From a virus, in IMG/VR virus record IMGVR_UViG_3300025137_000017, positions 62,001 through 126,000 of that record: a stretch of 64,000 nucleotides of DNA; one strand, 5' to 3'. Numbering within the stretch: the first letter of the stretch is position 1; the number at the start of each line of letters is the position of its first letter. The translations under genes were made by a program, and so were the position numbers. Under the pieces are notes generated by a model. That model was not told the origin of the DNA. It was given only the letters and a program-made list of their open reading frames with translations, and did no database searches. Shown piece after piece: positions 59,441 to 64,000 of the stretch.

Positions 59441-59455
59441 CAGAGGATACAATAA

Positions 59456-59767
59456 ATGGCAGATCAAGAAAGACATATGGATTACATGACTAGACGTTTA
59501 AGAGAAGAACGTGAAATTGATGAAGCCAATCAAATAAAGACAGTACAAAATATACAGAGTCAATTGACTAAACTAGAAACTAAAATAGATAGTCTAATTG
59601 AGCTATTATCGGTAAAGTGTTACGGTAGCACATCAGTCTCCAAAACTGAGGGCCTGGGTTCGACTCCTAGTACCGATGCCAATAAGAAACTTGATCATTG
59701 GATGGAAATGCATAACAGTAGCCTAGATCATGAAGGTAAAATGAAAGCAAACTTTTGGAAGGAATAG
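59456..59767 (+). CDS. coiled-coil protein with a tRNA gene inside its frame
   Basis: 103 residues. GAGGA site before the ATG. Residues 1-50 form a coiled coil (RRLREEREIDEANQIKTVQN). The frame then passes without a stop through the tRNA-Trp gene (59608-59681) and continues with a DHWMEMHNSSLDHEG...NFWKE end. That end resembles the EMHSSTLGG...KFWDD motif of the protein at 20747, which supports it being coding. See the finding on this locus. Confidence 0.55.
   Translation: MADQERHMDYMTRRLREEREIDEANQIKTVQNIQSQLTKLETKIDSLIELLSVKCYGSTSVSKTEGLGSTPSTDANKKLDHWMEMHNSSLDHEGKMKANFWKE
59608..59681 (+). tRNA. tRNA-Trp (anticodon CCA)
   Basis: Acceptor ATCGGTA / TACCGAT, D-arm GTGT/GCAC, anticodon stem TCAGT/ACTGA with loop CTCCAAA (CCA), T-stem CTGGG/CCTAG with loop TTCGACT, discriminator G and encoded CCA. 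All arms pair. It lies inside the open frame 59456-59767. Confidence 0.92.
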
Positions 59768-59770
59768 AAA

Positions 59771-59854
59771 ATGAATCCCAACCCACACTACATAAACATG
59801 CTTATTAATATAGGTATTTTTGGATTACTCATTTACGTTGCAATAAACGTATAA
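59771..59854 (+). CDS. very small membrane peptide
   Basis: 27 residues: MNPNPHYINMLINIGIFG followed by LLIYVAINV, one hydrophobic helix. AAGGA lies 9 bases before the ATG. Placed between two tRNA genes and 4 bases after the preceding stop, so translation is plausible. Function unknown. Confidence 0.55.
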   Translation: MNPNPHYINMLINIGIFGLLIYVAINV

Positions 59855-59860
59855 ACGAAT

Positions 59861-59937
<77 letters not shown>

Positions 59938-59940
59938 AAT

Positions 59941-59948
59941 TATAAATA
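59941..59948 (+). promoter_or_regulatory. late promoter
   Basis: TATAAATAGTTTAAATAC follows the tRNA-Arg gene, 28 bases before the ATG at 59977. Confidence 0.62.
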
Positions 59949-59976
59949 GTTTAAATACTATTAGAAAGAGAAAATA

Positions 59977-60174
59977 ATGTCAAAAGAAGATAACACAGGC
60001 AAAATGGAAGTTGCTATCAGAGTATTAGGCAACGAACTAATTGCAATGAAAATGGTTGTAGACGACTTTAAAGTTAAATGGTTGATCTATGGCGTAATTA
60101 CTATTGTAGCATTAGGTTGGTCAGCAAGTAGTTTTGGACCAGCTCTATTTGATATGGTATCCACTACTGAATGA
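59977..60174 (+). CDS. small membrane protein, holin-like layout
   Basis: 65 residues: charged N terminus (MSKEDNTGKMEVAIRVLGNE), one membrane helix near residues 35-55 (LIYGVITIVALGWSASSFG), short tail. Late promoter and ATGA overlap with the next gene. Single-helix layout allows a holin or spanin role, but no lysin is nearby to support it. Confidence 0.6.
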   Translation: MSKEDNTGKMEVAIRVLGNELIAMKMVVDDFKVKWLIYGVITIVALGWSASSFGPALFDMVSTTE

Positions 60175-60860
60175 TTGACTACTTTGAAAAAAATCTAGAG
60201 GCACTGGCTAGACAAGGTGTTACAGAGTTTCAAGCAAAGTATAACATGAAAAAAGACGGATACTACCATAAGTTTATTGCTGGTGGTATTACACATGCTT
60301 TTTTAAAGCATAACGATATTGACCAAATGGTTACTTCAGTAAACCGTCATTGCGATAATTTAATTGAACAATATAAGGCATGGCCAGAACTGGGCGGAAT
60401 ATACTTAAAGTGTCGACAGGTAGACTTTCACTACTTTTTAAACACAGAGGAATTAATTAACAAGTTTGATAATACAGATGCCTATCTAGACTATTTAATT
60501 AAAAATGCAACAGATTTCTCCAGGGCAGTTCATCCCTGTCATTTCAACGACTGGCATACCTGGAATGTAGCAATACAAAAAGATTTAAGTTGGATTGTAG
60601 TTGATATGGATGACCTAATACAATGTGAAACAACGTCAGCAGAGGTTTATGAAACAGAGTTGATATATAAAACAGCCCGTAAAGGTGCTTCATTTGGAAA
60701 TCCTCACATACCTGGAGAATCACTAACAGGTGGTGATCTTGATCCAGATTATGTTGAACAGTATATAAAAAACTACTTTATTAAAAACCCTGACTGTCTA
60801 AGTTTTCTTTCAAAACCAAAGAAGTATTTCGGCCATAATAGTATAAATGGTAAAGAATAG
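60171..60860 (+). CDS. hypothetical protein
   Basis: 229 residues with no recognised domain. Notable segments are GGITHAFLKHNDI, HPCHFNDWHTWNVAIQKDLSWIVVDMDD (in parts) and the C-terminal IKNYFIKNPDCLSFLSKPKKYFG. Rich in aromatic and His residues like metal enzymes, but without a clear ligand pattern. Overlaps the next gene by one base. Confidence 0.6.
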   Translation: MIDYFEKNLEALARQGVTEFQAKYNMKKDGYYHKFIAGGITHAFLKHNDIDQMVTSVNRHCDNLIEQYKAWPELGGIYLKCRQVDFHYFLNTEELINKFDNTDAYLDYLIKNATDFSRAVHPCHFNDWHTWNVAIQKDLSWIVVDMDDLIQCETTSAEVYETELIYKTARKGASFGNPHIPGESLTGGDLDPDYVEQYIKNYFIKNPDCLSFLSKPKKYFGHNSINGKE

Positions 60861-61759
60861 TGTTAACAACAGTATACGGTGATAAAAACGGAACACAGGA
60901 TAGCATAGCATGGTGGTTATGTGAGGAAGACGGTATAGGTCCTCAAATCTATAATGCACCCTGGCGTACAGGCAAAATCCAAGCAAAGTTTGATGATCCC
61001 ATGCTAGGAACACTAGTAGAGGATTGTCGCTTATATGAGGAGCATGATGAAACAATGCGACTCATGGAAAACACAAGTGATGATTTTCTCCAGCCCTGGA
61101 GAAAACACGAAACTGCACATACAAATTTAGTATGGAGTAACTATTTCGGTTGCTTATTAAATCCCCAACAAAAAATTATTAGTGATAAACTTATTATTTG
61201 TCGTGAAACACAACAGGAAGATTGTTTTCACTACATGATCAGTCATGCATTTAAGTTGCTGACTGCTGAAGGGATAGATGATGATAGTGATATATGGTGG
61301 CGTGATCATGTATATGTGGAGGGTAAACATATAGGTGATTGGCATAGATTATGGTACAGTCTATATCATGATCAAATGTTAACCGCACATTCAGAAGGCA
61401 AACTACGGTATATGTGGCAGTTAAACTATATGCATTGGGATTTATACCATGCTATTCAAGAAGGCAAAAACACACATGGTATTGAGTTATGCGATCCAGA
61501 TGATTTAGATAGATTATTCCAAGAGAAACTTGATCCATCTGATTTTACCTTTGAAAATATACCCGATATTGAACAAACAATTAGTAATAATACTGGACTT
61601 GTAGTTGATGATCCACAGTGGTTTAGTTCAGCAGACGTTATACTAGACTACTTAGACATCGCTTGGACCGACAGTTTAAAACAAAACCTACAAGAGTATA
61701 TACAGATGTATACACAAAAGAGACAATGGTATGATGAAAGATTTAAACTTTATCTATAA
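60860..61759 (+). CDS. hypothetical protein
   Basis: 299 residues from a GTG overlapping the previous stop (TAGTG). Trp/His/Asp-rich, with IAWWLCEEDGIGPQIYNAP, DIWWRDHVYVEGKHIGDWHRLWYSLYHDQ (in parts) and MHWDLYHAIQEG. Looks like a globular cytoplasmic protein. Unknown family. Overlaps the next gene by about 29 bases. Confidence 0.6.
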   Translation: MLTTVYGDKNGTQDSIAWWLCEEDGIGPQIYNAPWRTGKIQAKFDDPMLGTLVEDCRLYEEHDETMRLMENTSDDFLQPWRKHETAHTNLVWSNYFGCLLNPQQKIISDKLIICRETQQEDCFHYMISHAFKLLTAEGIDDDSDIWWRDHVYVEGKHIGDWHRLWYSLYHDQMLTAHSEGKLRYMWQLNYMHWDLYHAIQEGKNTHGIELCDPDDLDRLFQEKLDPSDFTFENIPDIEQTISNNTGLVVDDPQWFSSADVILDYLDIAWTDSLKQNLQEYIQMYTQKRQWYDERFKLYL

Positions 61760-62477
61760 GAATCTAAGACCATGTAATGTTCTAGTATTACATCAACCCG
61801 GTGCTGGTGGGCAGTTCTTTTGTAACATGGTGGGTAATATAATGTTACCTCCACATATTAATTGCACTCCTCCTCTTAGAGCTGATAACGATAGTTCGAA
61901 TGAATATCACAGTGATCTAGCACCACTAATAACGGCTACACACTTTCAGACTTTATTCAGACGAAATACTTCACCCAGCATGAGAGATTCACAAATTACT
62001 ATACAACAGTATAGATATATATTGAATTGGTATAAGAACACAAAGATTATTAATTTAGTAACGGGTAAAAACTATCAGGATTATGTAAAGATATTAGGAC
62101 AAATAAAGCTACTACAACGAGAAGACTGCACACTTGGTTTATATGAAGAAGCCATACAGGATATTATAACGTGGAAAGCCCACGACAATACTGATAAACG
62201 TTGTGAACATTCAGATATAGACTATTGGAATTCACATACAGATACATTTATTAAGAATCATGTTGCTAGAGGTGGACAGAGTTTAACTATTAAATACGAA
62301 GACTTCTTTATTAACTTTAATTCAGATGTATTTTCTGAAGCAGTCCACTTCTGTGTGGGTGGGGATATACTTAGTACTACTGAAGATGATTTAATTGATA
62401 GGCATGAACGCAGTATTAGAAAATATCGTATGAAAAATTATCGTTCTATTGAATCATTTTCAATTAGGTGGTCATAA
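61731..62477 (+). CDS. hypothetical protein, possible sulfotransferase-like fold
   Basis: 248 residues. Opening NVLVLHQPGAGGQFFCNMVGN has a P-loop-like glycine turn, and TIKYEDFFINF resembles the YED segment of sulfotransferases. Both are short hints; the family is not established. The ATG at 61734 is an alternative start. Its 3' end overlaps the convergent oxygenase gene by 40 bases. Confidence 0.5.
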   Translation: MMKDLNFIYKNLRPCNVLVLHQPGAGGQFFCNMVGNIMLPPHINCTPPLRADNDSSNEYHSDLAPLITATHFQTLFRRNTSPSMRDSQITIQQYRYILNWYKNTKIINLVTGKNYQDYVKILGQIKLLQREDCTLGLYEEAIQDIITWKAHDNTDKRCEHSDIDYWNSHTDTFIKNHVARGGQSLTIKYEDFFINFNSDVFSEAVHFCVGGDILSTTEDDLIDRHERSIRKYRMKNYRSIESFSIRWS

Positions 62478-63184
62478 CTTTTACACATTAATTCACTACT
62501 TTCCGGTGTACCATTGCCGTGTATAATCATATGTATACGTTTTTTAAAACTATTATTCCATACACAATGTGGTCTTCCTATATCAATAGCACGAACATCA
62601 CCAGCACGCCAGGGTATAATACCAGCGTCTTCCATAGCAAAATCACAACCCGCAGGCTGACTAATAGCAATATTAACTGCTGAACTTAAACTTCTTTCAT
62701 CATAGTCCTGATGGGGTTTAATCCAACCTCCCGGATTCAATAACATAAATCGAACTCTATCGTAACTTGAATAGGGAAATGTATTTGTTAACCAATCAAC
62801 TGTTACAGGACATCTTTCAGCAATATCACACCAGTCCATTTTGGGTTTAGTTTCAAAATTATATTCACTAGCTCTCCAGTCGTTAGTAGTTTCAGTTGAT
62901 ACTCCATGTAAACACATACTATTCCATCCAGGATGAATATTACCACGATGTTTAATAAAGCGATTTTCTATTCTCATAACTTCCTCAAGTATTTCTTCAT
63001 GTGGTATTTCTATCTGTAGACGTAAACTAGCACAATTAGATTTTGTACTAATCCAATCATCATATGCTTTTCGGGTACGCCAGTCCTCACGCCATGTTTT
63101 AAACTCAGCCGGTGGCTGTTTAATATGTTCGTGGTGTGAACTTTGTTTACACTCTTCAAAAAATTCTACTATTTTATCAATCAT
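62438..63184 (-). CDS. 2-oxoglutarate/Fe(II) oxygenase, aspartyl hydroxylase-like
   Basis: 248 residues from the ATG at 63184, with a strong GGAGG site. C-terminal cupin: RVRFMLLNPGGWIKPHQDYD with His158 and Asp160, then GRPHCVWNNSFKKRIHMIIHG with His206 as third iron ligand and Arg216 to bind 2-oxoglutarate. This matches the aspartyl/asparaginyl beta-hydroxylase family. N-terminal 120 residues are unclassified. Substrate may be a phage virion or host protein. Overlaps the next upstream gene by 8 bases. Confidence 0.8.
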   Translation of the reverse strand: MIDKIVEFFEECKQSSHHEHIKQPPAEFKTWREDWRTRKAYDDWISTKSNCASLRLQIEIPHEEILEEVMRIENRFIKHRGNIHPGWNSMCLHGVSTETTNDWRASEYNFETKPKMDWCDIAERCPVTVDWLTNTFPYSSYDRVRFMLLNPGGWIKPHQDYDERSLSSAVNIAISQPAGCDFAMEDAGIIPWRAGDVRAIDIGRPHCVWNNSFKKRIHMIIHGNGTPESSELMCKSYDHLIENDSIER

Positions 63185-64000
63185 TTTTCCTCCAGGGGAA
63201 CATTTCAATTAAGTCATCTCTGACCCACCATATATTGTATTTAACATCTATATCAAGTAACTCATGTTTAGCTTCCAGATCCCATAAGTAATCCAATAAT
63301 TGGCCTCTTATTTCTTTGCGAGCATTATGGTTATATAAGAATGCAGTATGTATAAAAGCAAAACAATTTGAGAAGTTAAAATGCATACGGTGTATTTCAT
63401 CAGTACGTTGACCGGCAACAACTGATCTAATAAATTGGTTTATTTTTGTTTTAAATAAGTCAACATCAAAAAAGTTAATGGGTTGGTAATAACAGTAATT
63501 TAAAGTTTTTTCCTGAAACTCTTCCCGAAACCATTTAGTAAAGTCTGGATGACTATCTATAAAATCGTCTAGGTTCTTTAGTGTATGTTTACCTTTAAGC
63601 ATATTGTCAAAGTTATTTTCTTCTGCCCAGTTTAATATAAATTTACTATAACCTGTGCCTGTCCAATTATTATGAATATGTCTAGTCATTGCTAAACCGG
63701 CTCTACTTGCATCCATTACATATAGTCTATTACCACTACCGGCACCACCATGTGCATGATCCTGACTATAACCTTGAAAGTTATAGGCTTCAAATAGATT
63801 ACTTAATCCACCTGCTGTCGTAAATACGTGGTTACATTCATTTGATTGTTTATCACAACCCAGTGGAAAGTTAGTTTCCAGTACAACATTTTCTGTATTA
63901 CTAACATAGAAACTACCTTCTGTACCAACCAAATACGATAGTCCGTGAGTTAAACTTTTAACTGCATCTATTTCTGGATAAGTGTAATCATATAGTTCGC
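63177..64000 (-). CDS. hypothetical protein (5' partial)
   Basis: At least 274 residues; the frame stays open to the window edge, so the true start lies beyond 64000 and the TTG at 63932 is internal. Segments: THGLSYLVGTEGSFYVSNTENVVLETNFPLG (in parts), SQDHAHGGAGSGNRLYVMDASRAG and IHNNWTGTGYSKFI. No domain recognised. Read before the oxygenase on the same strand, so the two are likely linked in function. Confidence 0.65.
   Translation of the reverse strand, partial: ELYDYTYPEIDAVKSLTHGLSYLVGTEGSFYVSNTENVVLETNFPLGCDKQSNECNHVFTTAGGLSNLFEAYNFQGYSQDHAHGGAGSGNRLYVMDASRAGLAMTRHIHNNWTGTGYSKFILNWAEENNFDNMLKGKHTLKNLDDFIDSHPDFTKWFREEFQEKTLNYCYYQPINFFDVDLFKTKINQFIRSVVAGQRTDEIHRMHFNFSNCFAFIHTAFLYNHNARKEIRGQLLDYLWDLEAKHELLDIDVKYNIWWVRDDLIEMFPWRKND

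Overview
The window is a contiguous piece of a tailed, contractile-tail (T4-type myovirus) bacteriophage genome. It is AT-rich (roughly 37% GC by eye) and almost fully coding. The evidence is a recognisable T4 core set: tail sheath gp18, tail tube gp19, neck gp13 and gp14, sheath stabiliser gp15, head-completion gp4, terminases gp16 and gp17, ssDNA-binding gp32, UvsX, UvsY, UvsW, clamp-loader gp62, primase gp61, helicase gp41, and NrdA/NrdB with glutaredoxin. Protein style (Peptidase_S74 fibres, short conserved hypotheticals, S8 protease next to a PAAR protein) matches marine T4-like phages of the cyanophage and pelagiphage type. No photosynthesis gene, integrase or attachment site was seen, so a marine heterotroph is a plausible host, but the host cannot be fixed from this sequence. 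Family names rest on recalled motifs and on reading the translations; no database search was run.

Layout. 1-6.7 kb: three tandem tail-fibre genes with C-terminal S74 chaperone domains (the first is cut by the window edge) and a small structural protein. 6.8-9 kb: an early promoter and two glycosyltransferase-like genes. 9-12.5 kb, minus strand: Nudix hydrolase, an unknown gene, gp15 and gp14, read from a divergent late promoter. 12.5-27.8 kb, plus strand: neck, sheath, tube, head completion, small terminase, three probable virion/core proteins, then a cargo stretch (radical SAM plus separate SPASM-like ORF, NqrM-like membrane protein, SGNH-like protein), then the large terminase. 27.8-41.3 kb: replication and recombination (gp32, UvsX, UvsY, an AAA ATPase, UvsW, gp62, gp61, gp41) interleaved with a SufE-like protein, a zinc-finger protein, a phosphomannomutase-like HAD and a very small DnaE-like protein. 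41.4-50.1 kb: mostly late or virion-associated small genes, a ligase-like protein and an MGME1-like nuclease. 50.2-53.9 kb: ribonucleotide reductase and glutaredoxin. 53.9-57.7 kb: Sm-like protein, PAAR tip, structural protein, subtilisin-like protease. 57.7-60.2 kb: small genes, a glycine-zipper lipoprotein and four tRNAs (Thr, Leu, Trp, Arg). 60.2-64 kb: unrecognised genes plus an aspartyl-hydroxylase-like oxygenase and a gene cut by the right edge.

Regulation. Two promoter classes are visible. Early-type promoters have TTGACA with TATAAT-like -10 boxes (nine listed); three sit so close to the start codon that the mRNA may be leaderless, and several carry inverted repeats at the -35 or spacer. 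Late-type elements resemble T4 TATAAATA, mostly [CT]ATAAATAC or GCTAAATAC, and precede virion genes. Strong hairpin terminators follow the first fibre gene, gp18 and the AAA ATPase. Genes are tightly packed with ATGA or TAATG overlaps.

Most interesting: SufE-like, NqrM-like and radical SAM genes together (iron-sulphur/respiratory cargo), a 194-residue DnaE-like protein that keeps the palm aspartates, a ligase-like protein with KxDG, a tRNA-Trp nested inside an open reading frame, a host-like glycine-zipper lipoprotein, and leaderless early promoters.
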